Assembly (NCBI GenBank): GCA_003439945.1
Contig: QVRM01006580.1
Span: forward strand, 1 to 64,000
Reading direction: 5' to 3'
Length of the DNA stretch: 64,000 bases
Source of the DNA: Dermanyssus gallinae
Lineage: Eukaryota; Arthropoda; Arachnida; Mesostigmata; Dermanyssidae
Shown here: one piece after another, positions 8,930 to 20,834 of the stretch
Layout of the letters: each line of letters starts with the position of its first letter
How positions within the stretch are numbered: the first letter of the stretch is position 1
Made by a program: the position numbers and the translations under genes
The notes under the pieces: model-generated
Databases searched by the model: none
Told to the model about the DNA's origin: nothing
The model's input: the letters and a program-made list of their open reading frames with translations, nothing else

Positions 8930-10460
8930 TTCTATGAACATGGCCACCCAGAGGTACACGGAGGCAGACCCGTAAGAGTCTAGTCAAGCGGAAGCAGTGG
9001 AATTCTTAAAGCAGAAACGCTCACCGGCAAGCAATTCCGCGTAACTTCCCGCCAAAGGAATATGGACGTCGCGGTGACGACCTTTGCGGATAAGCTCAGT
9101 AAAACCTGCCAAGAGGAAACACGCGGAACTTGCCGGCGGCGGCACGCGAACAGAAGAAAGCGGGCCCGCCGAACCAGCTCTGACACCAGGAGGTAAGGGT
9201 GCCAATGCTCTCCCGAAGCCACTGCTCAGAGGCAGGCGGAAATGACAAGCGTAATAGACCGGGAGTGTAAAACCAAAGAGGACCTTCAATGGCTTCTCTT
9301 GCGGGAATGGCCTTGAGCCGCCTACACTAAAGTAAGACCCCTCGCGGTCAGCATCCTGGTTGTGAGCCTTCTACGGTTTTTGGTCGCTAGGGAAGGCAAC
9401 CGGGCTGATATCGAAACACAATAGAAGATGGCTTGCCAATTCCAGGACGCCGGGAAGACGACGGGTTGGTTCTCTCCCGCCTCATCCGTGGGACAGGGGA
9501 TGGCGGCGAGCCAACCACCAAGGCTCTGGTCGAGTTGCGCCTCCTCACGAGTGCTACTCTAGTGGAGGATAAAGACCTCCTGAACCAGGCGCTAACGAAG
9601 GCCAAGACGCTCGTGAACTCAAGTGCACTTGGACCTATCTCCTGTCACATGACAAGTCAGGGGGAGAAGAGAGGAAAATGTATGCTTCCATAGTGGCTTA
9701 TCCGCGAACGGAACCTAGGCCTCGCCGTCACTCCCACAGCATACAGGAGCTCCTTCGGGGCGCCCCAAAGCCAGGCGAAGAAAAGCAGCACCACAACCTT
9801 CCTCCGAAAAAAGAGGGAAGTCATACGCAGATACGATCAGGGACCTAGGCACTAAGGTAGACCCTAACACCCACCAGGTCAGAATCAGTCGCATCCAACA
9901 CCTGTAAAACGGCGAACTGCAGCTGGTGATAATAGAGACGGCATCGAGAAGAACCACTACATTTCCTAAAGCATACAGTGCGCCGGTGGGATGTAATATA
10001 AATACATTTAGAGCACTCCTGCCTAATGCGGCTTGTTATAAGGGATATTTTGAGGGCACTACCTCAAAGAACATCGAGGATGCACTACGCCAGGCCATGG
10101 ACATTGACGGAACCATAACGGTCATTTCCCTAAAAAGGGTCTACAGGGATATAGACTCTCGTCCGAGCGGCCCCTTTCGATGCCAGAAAGGTCCTGGATC
10201 TAGAGCGGGTGCAGCTAGGGTCTTTTTCATTCGCCATCATAAAGTGGATCACTGTACCGACCTGCTGGCGGTGTCAGCAAGCGGGACACTCTGCCTCTTC
10301 GTGTACTTCCGAGGCAGTAAGCAGCGTACGCTGCCATAGGTGCGGCACTTTAGGTCTTCAAAGAGTGCAGAACCACACCCGCTTGCCATTGCTATGGCTG
10401 TCGAGAGGTACGCGATTAACAGGGCTGCTTTTCCAACATCATCATCAGGTTGTTTTATTG
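8930..10460 (+). pseudogene. decayed LINE ORF1 (gag-like) with CCHC zinc knuckles, U1 copy
   Basis: Plus-strand fragments in several frames add up to a Jockey/R1-style ORF1. A segment reading NGELQLVIIE lies around 9911-9940, followed by the frame at 9926-10339 with NIEDALRQAM and ISLKRVYRD. After a frame change near 10200 comes LERVQLG, then the zinc knuckle CWRCQQAGHSASSC (10263-10304, C-x2-C-x4-H-x4-C) and a partial second knuckle (CHRCG). Stops and frameshifts are frequent, so it is non-functional. The same fossil is in U2, so it inserted before the 5.5-kb duplication. No RT follows. Confidence 0.7.
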
Positions 10461-10469
10461 ACATGCTCT

Positions 10470-11824
10470 TTTACAGGCAATCTGTCACAATTTATGTCAA
10501 AGTCATATTTTATTAAAAATACCTATTGTTGGATCACCTGTATCTGTCAAGTGTAATCACAATATTATATACACACACAAACCCAACATTTTAAATGCAA
10601 ATATCAGGGGTCCGTGGCCGTCCCCACTCTAACGTTCTGCCGGCGTTCGTACCACCCGCCACAAGTTCAGCTTCGGCCCCTGATCCCGACATTCCTTCTC
10701 CCTAGGACGCGTGCGAAATGTCTTACAATGAAGGCAGGAGAAGCAAAAACTACGATTAATGCCAACTGATTTGCCGTTGAGACGCTAAGTTAATTTTTTT
10801 AAGTTTGCGACTAAGTCCGTGCCAGGATTAACCAATTCTACACGTCATCAAAACTTGTTTTCAAAAAGTAACACTGGCGTTATCTAAAGCTAAAGCATTT
10901 TCAAGCCACGCTTGTTCCTTGGCGTGCCAGGAGGAAACGCTACAATTAATTTACAAGAAGGACGTAGAAAACCTTAGTCAACAAAACTGCCAACCTGTTA
11001 TTATGCACATTATTGCTTAAATATAATTTTCGTCACTCTCGATTCTTTAGTCCATTAATCCCATTAGCGCGGCTGCGATTTCGCGTCTTCAATCTTCGCG
11101 GTATCATATCGAGCCACTTACCGTCGTCTCCAAGCAGTTTGGTCAACCCTCACGCCTCTGGAGGTTGTATGTGCCGTTATAAAGACACGACGGATTTGTG
11201 CCTGGAGTACACGTCAAGGCTTTTCATGCCGCCTAGAGTGTGTAGCCCAGACTGAGCCACTATGTATTTATTATCCGCAGCTTTGGCAATCATGGGGGTG
11301 GGTTAGTTTGTTGCCCAGCTTGATGCCAGGTTTTTGGCAGCCTGGAGACGAGTATCTCGTTAAGGATGTGTAGCCGCTCCTAAAGCTTGAATTGGAGGCT
11401 GCATCGTTGAAGCTACACCATCCTCGGGGCATATGGCAAGCGCCGAAGCATAGACGTCCCTTATTGTACCGACAGTAGTGGCAAGCAGGCGTGATCCTCT
11501 CCATAAACAAAGACTCCATGCTGCTTAACATTCAGAGAGACGCCTGTTTTTTTTTTTAGAATACGCTCTGTTTTACGAACATGCCCTATAAACGTCCTGT
11601 CGTAGGAATGCTACAGTGAAATTTCCTATTCCAGGCTTCCTGCCAATCTATTACCAGGCAGAATAAGACTGAACCGTGTAGATTGTTTTGTTGAACTCGA
11701 CTGCCAAACAAATGGAATCCAAGTACGTCGCTATAGAGAGTTAAATCATCCCTGTTGGCCTAATAAGTTATTGGATACAATTCGGCAATCCATCAGGCAA
11801 TTCGTTTTATTATCAGATCCCGTC
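10470..11824. other. conserved non-coding segment of the array unit (U1)
   Basis: I see no gene on either strand with confidence. The segment is alignable by eye with 16010-17366 (U2), ~22980-23900 (U3) and 51380-52400 (before C6). Within it, the minus strand carries short matching peptides across units (KLTHPHDC; HTLGCIKSHDVY in the clearest copy) interrupted by stops, which suggests an old coding fragment. Confidence 0.5.
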
Positions 11825-12182
11825 GTTTTTGCCGCAGACTGAAACCACCAAGGTCTTCCGGTTTGCTTTGCTAAAAAATGCCACTCATCAACACAGGGGT
11901 ACATACAGAGCATTTTTTCTGGCTTTTAATCTTTAAGATTGATTTAAAAAAGAAAGTTGAAAAAACAAGTGTAGAAACAATTGTAGAGACGAACTTCACC
12001 TATATATATATATATATATATATATACTGAGTATCACACGCTTTCCGAAAATACATCTGGTAATTTAAAAACAATGAAAAATAGCTTCAAAGTTTAGTGC
12101 ACAACTGTATGTCTTTATATAATTTTACTGTTTGTGTATAGTAAGATCGAACTTAATATCTGAATTATAAAATATCTTTCCA

Positions 12183-12185
<3 letters not shown>

Positions 12186-12228
<43 letters not shown>
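12186..12228. repeat. (TA)n tract in U2, 43 bp
   Basis: A TA run expanded compared with the 25-bp partner in U1. Another TA run lies at 12001-12026. Confidence 0.9.
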
Positions 12229-12231
<3 letters not shown>

Positions 12232-12577
12232 AACATCATGTACATTGTGCTACAAGCCAATAGTCTAACTATTAACTAATAATATATTTTTATATAATCT
12301 TTATGCTAGCAATATCGGCATAACTTTCGATTTAGATTAAGAGTTCTTCGTCGCGTCAACGGTACCTAGAACATCTATCTGTAGGAGCTAACCCGGCACA
12401 CTGTTGTGCCATTAGCACTGGCACTGAATGCAATGAATGAAGCGGGCGTAATGTGGAAAGGCAGTTTATTTAGCGAGAAGGAGAGGGCTTCTTGAAAGAG
12501 GGCCAACTGCATGCCAAATACCTTCTGGTCAGATTGCCAACATGGTGGCGAAAAAACAGGCTTATTTTGTCGACCAC

Positions 12578-12583
12578 TATAAA
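12578..12583 (+). promoter_or_regulatory. TATA box of cuticle gene C2
   Basis: TATAAA lies 61 bp upstream of the ATG, identical in position to C1. The shared upstream block is at ~12430-12477. Confidence 0.6.
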
Positions 12584-12638
12584 TACGCGCTCTGTGCTAC
12601 TTTAATAAACAGAGTTCGTTTCAGTGTAAACCGTGAAA

Positions 12639-13292
12639 ATGAAGGCTTTCGTCTGCATCGCCGCCTTGATGGCGGCCACAGCCCACGCCGGAGTGGTCGG
12701 AGTGGTTTCTACGGGGGCATCGAGCCAGCACCGATCGGAGGATGGCCTGGGCAACTACGCGTTTGGATACGATGAGGGTCACTTGAGCGGGGGCAGTTTC
12801 CGTCGTGAGTCCGGCAACGCGCTCGGAGTGAAGGTTGGCTCTTACGGCCTCCGTGACGCTGATGGACGCGTCCGCACGGTGAACTACGTCGCCGATGCCG
12901 CCGGATTCCGCGCCTCGGTCTCGACCAACGAGCCCGGAACAGCGCCTTCACTGCCCGCTGCCGCCTCCTACAACGCTGCCGCCGCGCCCGTGGTCGCTAA
13001 GGTTGCTGCCCCTGTTGTCGCCGCTGCTGCTTCATACGCGGCTCCTGTCGCCGTGGCCGCACCTTACGCCTACGCAGCGGCCCCAGTGGTCGCACCTCAC
13101 GCCTACGCAACGGCCCCAGTGGTCGCACCTCACGCCTTCGCAACAGCCCCAGTGGTCGCTGCTGCTGCCGCCCCGGCTCTGTCGTATGCGGCGCCCGTCG
13201 TGGCGCACGCCGCTTTTACCGCCCACACTGTGCCTGCCCGGTACGCCGCCAACGTCTTTGCTCCCTCCGGAAACCCCTACGCCGCCTGGTAG
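12639..13292 (+). CDS. cuticle protein C2, RR-type chitin-binding, intact
   Basis: An intact single-exon frame of 217 residues. I chose the second Met context (MKAF) because the in-frame GTG six bases upstream is not a plausible eukaryotic start. Residues 1-17 (MKAFVCIAALMAATAHA) form a signal peptide. Residues ~36-98 carry a Rebers-Riddiford chitin-binding domain: YAFGYDEG, then VGSYGLRDADGRVRTV, then YVADAAGFRASV. The rest is Ala/Val/Pro-rich with two copies of an 11-residue unit ending in VAPHAYAT or VAPHAFAT, and the tail ends GNPYAAW. The product is secreted into cuticle and binds chitin through the RR domain. The Ala-rich part probably sets stiffness, which is an inference. Confidence 0.93.
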   Translation: MKAFVCIAALMAATAHAGVVGVVSTGASSQHRSEDGLGNYAFGYDEGHLSGGSFRRESGNALGVKVGSYGLRDADGRVRTVNYVADAAGFRASVSTNEPGTAPSLPAAASYNAAAAPVVAKVAAPVVAAAASYAAPVAVAAPYAYAAAPVVAPHAYATAPVVAPHAFATAPVVAAAAAPALSYAAPVVAHAAFTAHTVPARYAANVFAPSGNPYAAW

Positions 13293-13626
13293 ACGAAATA
13301 ATCGGGTGTACATGCGTGTCTCGTCGACAGTTTCAACTATTGCGTTATCGACTCATCTGCAACGGAATTTAGTTTCATCTGATTAGCCTCATCTTGTTTT
13401 TACTACCAACAATTTCTTGCAACCTTTGTCAAAAAAAACTTTTTTTACTGCAAAAGTCTATTATTCATTAGTCCACTACCATTTTTACGGGTTATATATT
13501 TTTTACCGTTCTTGCCCTATGCATTATGCAAAACTATCGAATGTAAAGCTGTTAAAGCTTGTGTCTCCCAATGGTTTTGCATTTATCTGACAGGCATTAA
13601 AGGTGATGCACTTTAAGCATTGTGTA

Positions 13627-13632
13627 AATAAA
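13627..13632 (+). terminator. polyadenylation signal of C2
   Basis: AATAAA in the same gtgtaaataaaatactgat context as C1. Confidence 0.6.
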
Positions 13633-13716
13633 ATACTGATTTTGTCGAGCAATATCAAAGATGCCTTTTGTCGTCTCCTATTGAAGTACGGGTAGCACTA
13701 CTGTAAGCTGAGATTC

Positions 13717-13893
13717 GTTGAGTCCGGTGGCGTGGTGTATTCGCCTGCGCCTTGCTACCGGAGAAGACACATAGGTACGCAGGTTCGAGCCCCACCGTTG
13801 CACATTTGCATTTATAGGGGTACGTCTATGACGCAATGCAAAAAGCCGTCCCGTAGACGTTAAATTTTAGCTGAGGGTCTGCCCGAAAAGCCT
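13717..13893 (+). mobile_element. tRNA-derived SINE (family 1), copy in U2
   Basis: This is the paralogue of the SINE at 8164, carried along by the duplication. The B box is intact (GGTTCGAGCCC). Confidence 0.8.
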
Positions 13894-14449
13894 AAACAGT
13901 ATGGAGCTGGTCGAGAGGGAGAGGTTCATGAGAGCACATGCACTTGTTATTGGAAAAAACATAAACAAGCTATATGCTAGTTACGCAACTAACGTATAGC
14001 TAGTTGTGCAATATGTCAATGAAGAGAACCCTTTTTCAGGACCATGCTTTAGCACGCTAACAAAATTTCCATTTAACTTAAATTATGGGAGCACAACGGT
14101 CTAAATCTGTTGTATGAACAAATAAGGAGGGCCGGAAGGTGCTTCGTAGGCAAATCTCTAACGAAGTTGTATTTAGCGAAGATCGGAAAGATTACTACAA
14201 GGCGGTAGCATTGTGTTCAGCTGGTAGAAGGTTTGCGCGTTTCACTACCGCATTTGGGCACACCACCGTAAGCGCTAGTGCACCAAAAGTACGCGCTTTC
14301 ACTTCAAATATGTCTTAAAGAATATGTCAAATAATATTTACGTTGTTTACGTCGATTCGTGCAAGGTTTAGCAAAATTTCTCAATGAATCGTGGGAATAA
14401 TATCGTATAGCAAATTATAAAACCTTGTGAGGTTCGCCGCCTCAAAAAG

Positions 14450-16005
14450 AGCCGGATAAGGGTAGCGAGTCCCCAGTTCTATGAACACGGCCACCCAGGG
14501 GTACACGGAGGCAGACCCGTAAGGGTCTAGTCAGTCTAAGGTAGAAACGCTCACCGGCAAGCCATTCCGCGTAACTTCCCGCCAAAGGAATATGGACGTC
14601 GCGGGGCGTCTTTGCCTGACCTTTGCGGATAAGATCAGGGCTGCCGTAAAACCTGCCAAGAGGAAACACGCGGAACTTGCCGGCGGCACGCGAACAGAAG
14701 AAAGCGGGCCCGCCGAACCAGCTCTTGACACCAGGAGGTAAGGGTGCCAATGCTCTCCCGAAGCCACTGCTCAGAGGCAGGCGGAAATGACCAGCGTAAT
14801 AATCCGGGAGTGTAAAACCAAGGAGGACCTTCAATGGCTTCTCTTGCGGGAATGGCCTTGAGCCGCCTACACTCAAATAAGACCCCTCGCGGTCAGCATT
14901 CTCGTTGTGAGCCTTCTACGGTTTTTGGTCGCTAGGGAAGGCAACCGGGCTGATATCGAAACACAGTAGAAGATGGCTTGCCAATTCCAGGACGCCGGGA
15001 AGACGACGGGTTGGTTCTCTCCCGCCTCATCCGTGGGACAGGGGATGGCGGCGAGCCAACCACCAGGGCTCTGGTCGAGGTGCGCCTCCTCGCGAGTGCT
15101 ACTCTAGTGGAGGATAAAGACCTCCTAAACCAGGCGCTAACGAAGGCCAAGACGCTCGTGAACTCAAGTGCACTTGGACCTATCCCCTGTCACATGACAA
15201 GTCAGGGGGAGAAGAGGGGAAAATGTATGCTTCCATAGTGGCTTTTCCGCGAACGGAACCTAGGCCTCGCCACCACTCCCACAGCATACAGGAGCTCCTT
15301 CAGGGCGCCCCAAAGCCAGGCGAAGAAAAGCAGCACCACAACCTTCCTCCGAAAAAAGAGGGAAGTCATACGCAGATACGATCAGGGACCTAGGCACTAA
15401 GGTAGACCCTAACACCCACCAGGTCAGAATCAGTCGCATCCAACACCTCTAAAACGGCGAACTGCAGCTGGTGATAATAGAGACGGCATCGAGAGGAACC
15501 ACTACATTTCCTAAAGCATACAGTGCGCCGGTGGGATGTAATATAAATACATTTAGAGCACTCCTGCCTAATGCGGCTTGTTATAAGGGATACGTTGAGG
15601 GCACTACCTCAAAGAACATCGAGGATACTCTACGCCAGGCCATGGACGGAACCATAACGGTAATTCCCCTAAAAAGGGTCTACAGGGATATAGACTCTTG
15701 TCCGAGCGGCCCCTTTCGATGCCGGAAAGGATCTGGATCTAGAGCGGGTGCAGCTAGGGTCTTTTTCATTCGCCTTCATAAAGTGGATCACTGTACCGAC
15801 CTGCTGGCGGTGTCAGCAAGTGGGACACTCTGCCTCTTCGTGTACTTCCGAGGCAGTAAGCAGCGTACGCTGCCATAGGTGAGGCACCCTGGGTCTTCAA
15901 AGAGTGCAGAACCACACCCGTTTGCCATTGCTATGGCTGTCGAGAGGTACGCGATTAACAGGGCTGCTTTTCCAACATCATCATCATCAGGTTGTTTTAT
16001 TGACA
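14450..16005 (+). pseudogene. decayed LINE ORF1 (gag-like), U2 copy
   Basis: This is a copy of the 8930-10460 fossil, with the same frame breaks and the CWRCQQAGHSASSC zinc knuckle near 15802. It differs by small indels (for example, two codons fewer near 15645). It is non-functional. Confidence 0.7.
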
Positions 16006-16009
16006 TGCT

Positions 16010-17366
16010 CTTTTACAGGCAATCTGTCACAATTTATGTCAAAGTCATATTTCATTAAAAATACCTATCGCTGGATCACCTGTATCTGTCAAGTGTAATC
16101 ACAATATTATATACACACACAAACCCAACATTTTAAATGCAAATATCAGGGGTCCGTGGCCGTCCCCACTCTAACGTTCTGCCGGCGTTCGTACCACCCG
16201 CCACAAGTTCAGCTTCGGCCCCTGATCCCGACATTCCTTCTCCCTAGGACGCGTGCGAAATGTCTTACAATGAAGGCAGGAGAAGCAAAAACTACGATTA
16301 ATGCCAACTGATTTGCCGTTGAGACGCCAAGTTAATTTTTGTAAGTTTGCGACCAAGTCCCAGTGCCAGGATTAACCAATTCTACACGTCATCAAAACTT
16401 TTTTTCAAAAAAGAACACTGGCGTTATCTGAAGCTAAGTCATTTTCAAGCCACGCTTGTTCCTTGGCGTGCCAGGAGGAAACGCTACAACTTAATTACAA
16501 GAAGGACGTGGAAACCTTAGTCAGCAAAACTGCCAACCTGTTATTATGCACATTATTGCTTAGATGTAATTTTCGTCACCCTCGATTCTTTAGTCCGTTA
16601 GTCCCATTAGCGCGGCTGCGATTTCGCGTCTTTAATCTTCGCAGTATCATGTCGAGCCACTAACCGTCGTCTCCAAGCAGTTTGGTCAACCCTCACGCCT
16701 CTGAAATTTGTGTGTGCGGTTATAAAGGCACGACGGATTTGTGCCTGGAGTACACGTCAATACTTTTCATGCAGCCTAGAGTGTGTAGCCCAGACTGAGC
16801 CACTATGTATTTGTTGTCCGCAGCTTTGGCAATCATGGGGGGTGGATTAGTTTCTTGCCCAGCTTGATGCCAGGTTTTTGGCAGCCTAGAGACGAGTATC
16901 TCGTTAAGGATGTGTAGCCGCCCCTAAAGCTTGAATTGGAGGCTGTATCGTTAAAGCTACATCATCCTCGGGGCATATGACAAGCGCCGAAGGATAAACG
17001 TCCCTTATTGTACTGACGGTAGTGGAAAGCAGGCGTGATTCTCTCCATGAACAAAGACCCCACACTGCTTAACATTTAGAGAGACGCCTGTTTTTTTTGA
17101 AAGTACGTTTGGTTTTACGAACATGCCCTACGAACGTCCTGTCATCGGAATGCTACAGTGAGATTTCCTATTCCAGGCTTCCTGCCAATCTATTGCCAGG
17201 CAGAATGAGACTGAACCGCGTAGATTGTTTTGTTGAACTCGACTGCCAAACAAATAGAATCCAAGGACGTCGCTATAGAGAGTTAAATCATCCCTGTTGG
17301 CCTAATAAGTTATTGGGTACATTTCGACAATCCATCAGGCAATTCGTTTTATTATCAGATCCCGTC
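16010..17366. other. conserved non-coding segment of the array unit (U2)
   Basis: This is the counterpart of 10470-11824. No confident gene. Confidence 0.5.
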
Positions 17367-18240
17367 TGACCGAATTAAAAGCGCTGTAAACGTCGAGATT
17401 TACAATTTTCCCAGACCTAAACAGCTATGAAAAGAAGTAAGTCCGGATAGCGTGTAAAACGGCATTGACACCACCTATTTCTACGCTGTCATTAAGCTTT
17501 CATAACATTATGATTATAAGGTGTTTGGAGAGGGCTCTTCATTTGGAATAGGATAAAATCAAAATTACTTTATTGGCAAATAAATGGGAGGGGGTATCAA
17601 TGCACCTTGGTAACAATTATAGACAAGCGATCTATTATTTAAAACTAAAACGTTTATTTCGTAAGGTATATGTTGTTAAAATTACTGATTTTACCGAATT
17701 TACGCGTCGTTACACGCCTCAGAGTCCGGCACATCAGCCACCCGCACGTGGCCCTGCAGACTTTCCACAGTGCCAAAGAGCCTTCTACATAACCTTAGCT
17801 CGCTGCCATTTGGGGAGGTCAATTTACCATGACATACTGACAGGCTGATATAGCATTATAGACACGACATAACTTCTCTATGATTATTTATAATCTGGCC
17901 GTCTCCCCTGTTCCCGTTATATTGATGAATGAGTTAGGGCAACATAAGCACACGTTATTTGTTATGTTATACTCATTTAGTCGCTCTCCTACTCGCGTTC
18001 AGACATACAACACACTTACTACACAAACCATAGAAGCATCAACAAGTTAGGTTTTTGAGCCTTAGGACTAGGGTTTCGTTGACACAACGCCTAACGGATA
18101 TATACTTTATTCGATTTTAGTGTTACAAAAAAATGTTATTAACTAGCTACACAAGGGCTTGTAAGGAGCGCTACCAGTCGAACTTTTCCTCGAGGCAGTT
18201 CCTCATTGTGTCTATTATTGCTGCCGCATTGTCGCGTTTG
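17367..18240. other. flank upstream of C3
   Basis: No gene is visible. By eye the sequence is related to the stretches before C4 (~23840-24130), C5 (~31505-31960) and C6 (~52085-52400). Shared words are aaaagaag...ccggatag and gggaggag.gtat.aa.gcac. Confidence 0.5.
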
Positions 18241-18245
18241 CGCTC

Positions 18246-18246
<1 letters not shown>

Positions 18247-18286
<40 letters not shown>
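18247..18286. repeat. (TA)n tract, 40 bp
   Basis: An uninterrupted TA run ~320 bp upstream of the C3 promoter. A similar tract stands at the matching position before C4, C5 and C6. Confidence 0.95.
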
Positions 18287-18288
<2 letters not shown>

Positions 18289-18488
18289 ACTCTAGCATAG
18301 GTAAGCGCATCAATAACAATAATCCGAATAATTATTAATACGTATTAAGGGGAAAATAGCCGTTATATAAACGTTACACTAGCAAAAATAATGTAACGCC
18401 ACACCTAGAAAATGATTGCGCGTTCCAGGCCCAGAAGATCTGCACGTACTGACGAGTTGCACTGTTGTACCAACTGCGGTTGCACGGA

Positions 18489-18536
18489 GTCAATGAATGA
18501 AACTGCGAAATGTGGAAAGAGTGCTTTGCCCGGCGA
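18489..18536 (+). promoter_or_regulatory. conserved upstream block of cuticle gene C3
   Basis: gtcaatgaatgaaactgc followed by gaaatgtggaaagag and ccggcgagg. It is nearly the same at ~24637 (C4), ~32984 (C5) and ~53356 (C6), and is recognisable before C1/C2. The regulatory role is inferred. Confidence 0.5.
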
Positions 18537-18606
18537 GGGTCTACTGGATGACAGAATACCAAAAAGAAAATGAATTTGGGGCCACGTCTGCGGTGGCGGT
18601 TTTGAC

Positions 18607-18612
18607 TATAAA
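18607..18612 (+). promoter_or_regulatory. TATA box of cuticle gene C3
   Basis: TATAAA in the context gactataaatggctga lies 56 bp before the ATG. The context is shared by C4-C6. Confidence 0.65.
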
Positions 18613-18662
18613 TGGCTGAGTGATGCAACAAAGTAAACAGAACAAATTTGATCGCGAAGAAA

Positions 18663-19379
18663 ATGAAGGCTTTCATCTGCATCGCCGCCTTGATGGCGGC
18701 CACCGCCCACGCCGGAGTGGTCGGAGTGGTTTCTACGGGGGCGTCGAGCCAGCACCGATCGGAGGACGGCCTGGGCAACTACGCGTTTGGATACGATGAG
18801 GGTCACTTGAGCGGTGGCAGTTTCCGTCGGGAGTCTGGCAACGCGCTCGGAGTGAAGGTTGGCTCGTACGGCCTCCGTGACGCTGATGGACGCGTCCGCA
18901 CGGTGAACTACGTCGCCGATGCCGCCGGATTCCGCGCCTCGGTCTCGACCAACGAGCCCGGAACAGCGCCTTCACTACCCGCTGCCGCCTCCTACAACGC
19001 TGCCGCCGCGCCCGTGGTCGCTAAGGTTGCTGCCCCTGTTGTCGCCGCTGCTGCTTCATACGCGGTTCCTGTTGCCGTGGCCGCACCCTACGCTTACGCA
19101 ACGGCCCCAGTGGTCGCACCTCACGCTTACGCAACGGCCCCAGTGGTTGCACCTCACGCCTACGCAACAGCCCCAGTGGTTGCACCTCACGCCTACGCAA
19201 CAGCCCCAGTGGTTGCACCTCACGCCTACGCAACGGCCCCAGTGATCGCTGCTGCCGCCCCGGCTCTGTCGTATGCGGCGCCCGTTGTGGCGCACGCCGC
19301 CCTTGCCGCTCACACTGTGCCTGCCCGGTACGCCGCCAACGTGTTTGCTCCCTCCGGAAACCCCTACGCTGCTTGGTAG
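18663..19379 (+). CDS. cuticle protein C3, RR-type chitin-binding, intact
   Basis: An intact frame of 238 residues starting at MKAFICIAALMAATAHA (signal peptide). The RR chitin-binding domain at ~36-98 is as in C2, with GSYGLRDADGRVRTV and YVADAAGFRASV. The Ala-rich region holds four copies of the 33-bp/11-residue unit (APVVAPHAYAT), against two in C1/C2. This difference accounts for its greater length. It ends GNPYAAW. Codon use is GC-rich compared with its AT-rich surroundings. It is probably expressed during cuticle deposition from the TATA promoter just upstream. It is closest to C4. Confidence 0.93.
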   Translation: MKAFICIAALMAATAHAGVVGVVSTGASSQHRSEDGLGNYAFGYDEGHLSGGSFRRESGNALGVKVGSYGLRDADGRVRTVNYVADAAGFRASVSTNEPGTAPSLPAAASYNAAAAPVVAKVAAPVVAAAASYAVPVAVAAPYAYATAPVVAPHAYATAPVVAPHAYATAPVVAPHAYATAPVVAPHAYATAPVIAAAAPALSYAAPVVAHAALAAHTVPARYAANVFAPSGNPYAAW

Positions 19380-19928
19380 GCGAACTGATCGAGTGTAGGT
19401 CAAGAAGCGCGTGTCTTGCGAACGGCTTCAACTAGTGCGTTATGAACTCATTTGCAACGAAATTTAGTTTCATTTAATTCGCCTCATCTTGTTATTACTA
19501 CGGGCACTTGCTTGAATAGCATGCCACTAATGTGCGGGATATTAAAAAAAATTTGCAACTTTTTTGTCAGATAAGTTACAGGAAATTATTCATATATTTT
19601 TGTCCGATTTTTTGGGGCAACTGCTCCACCGCCGTTTTCACAGATATCTTTGTACCGTTTTTACCTTATTTGGGTTCATCATCACCTTTGTTCAGGACTG
19701 CTAGAAGTTTGTTTTAGCGTTTTATTCCATCTGAGAGCCTTTTAACTAGATGCCAACACAATTTATTTTCATTATACCCTTTTCTTTTAAGTCTGCACTC
19801 CTGATTTTGACCGAGAGACGTTCTGCCATCAAATTATCAAAGTGAACACCGTGTAAACTCGTTGTTCTTTTAACGGTTTCTCGTTTATCTGACAGGCATT
19901 AGAGGTGACGAACTCTAAGCATTGTGTA

Positions 19929-19934
19929 AATAAA
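19929..19934 (+). terminator. polyadenylation signal of C3
   Basis: AATAAA in the conserved gtgtaaataaaatactgac context. Confidence 0.6.
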
Positions 19935-20107
19935 ATACTGACCTTGTCGAGCAATATTGAAGAGCCTCTTATTGTCCCCTATTTAAGTACAGATAGCACT
20001 TGTATAGGCTGAGTTGCGTAAAAGCAAATGCACTTGTTATCCGAAAAACAAGAACAGACTTGTTCATGCTTTTCGGATAATAAGGGCATGTGCTAGGAAA
20101 AAGCTAT

Positions 20108-20138
20108 TTGCACAACTAACGTAATTCTAGTTGTGCAA
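20108..20138. repeat. conserved hairpin 3' of C3
   Basis: Perfect 11-bp arms (ttgcacaacta and tagttgtgcaa) with a 9-base loop. A near-identical hairpin follows C4, and a related one follows C1/C2. A second inverted pair (ttatccgaaaa / ttttcggataa) lies ~60 bp upstream. Confidence 0.55.
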
Positions 20139-20834
20139 TATGTGAATAAAGAGGGTTCTACCTTGGGAGCATGCTTTAGCGTCAACAACATATCCATTTA
20201 ACTCTGATTGTGAGCATGATGACCTGTTCAACGGTGAAAAAATTAACGAGGACCGGAAGACGCTTCTTAGAAGCTCTGTTTAGCGGAATGGCGACTAATT
20301 CGGAACAATGACTACACGACAGTAGCTCCTTAGTCATAGCAGCTCCTAGCTTCCACCCAGAAATCGACCGATATGGTGTCTATAAACTCTATTCAGGTTC
20401 CTCTGGAGGGCGGGGGAATCTGGGATAATTGCTTCTCTACCTGTCCCTCATTAGTCTATTTGTTTCTAAGTTTTGATTGCTATGGCTCTAGCCTGTTCCA
20501 GCGCCTCGTACCTTAGAAAAGTGTAAGTCGAGTCATCCTCCGCTCCTTCCTGGCAGTGAACACAGCACGCCGAGGGAGCTTTCCCAATTCGAAAGAGTTA
20601 GCTTTGAAAGTCCGCATATTCCATAAAGATCTGCGTAAGGTAATCCTTGAGTTATCCCCCGGCCGCTTATTCATTTTTTTATGTTTGGAATGAGAGATCG
20701 AAGAATGTGCCCGGTGCTCTAAAAGGAATAGAGTTTTGTTAGTAATTTGGCTTCCCATGCTTCCATTGCTCTTTCTTTCTCTCTCTTTTTTTACTGCAGC
20801 TCGAGCGGTTATCCTACAGTTTTCGCCACTTTTT

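Larger units (their letters stand above)
6298..11824. repeat. tandem segmental duplication, unit U1 (~5.5 kb)
   Basis: The unit begins tttttgccgcagactg and ends tatcagatcccgtc. It is followed within one base by a second copy (11826-17366) with the same order of contents: two (TA)n tracts, cuticle gene, SINE, retroelement gag fossil and a conserved non-coding segment. Differences are scattered substitutions, small indels and microsatellite length. The insertions are shared, so they predate the duplication. Confidence 0.93.
11826..17366. repeat. tandem segmental duplication, unit U2 (~5.5 kb)
   Basis: This is the second copy of U1, head-to-tail with one base between them. It has the same gene, SINE, gag fossil and flank in the same order. 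The C2 coding sequence is open here. Confidence 0.93.
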
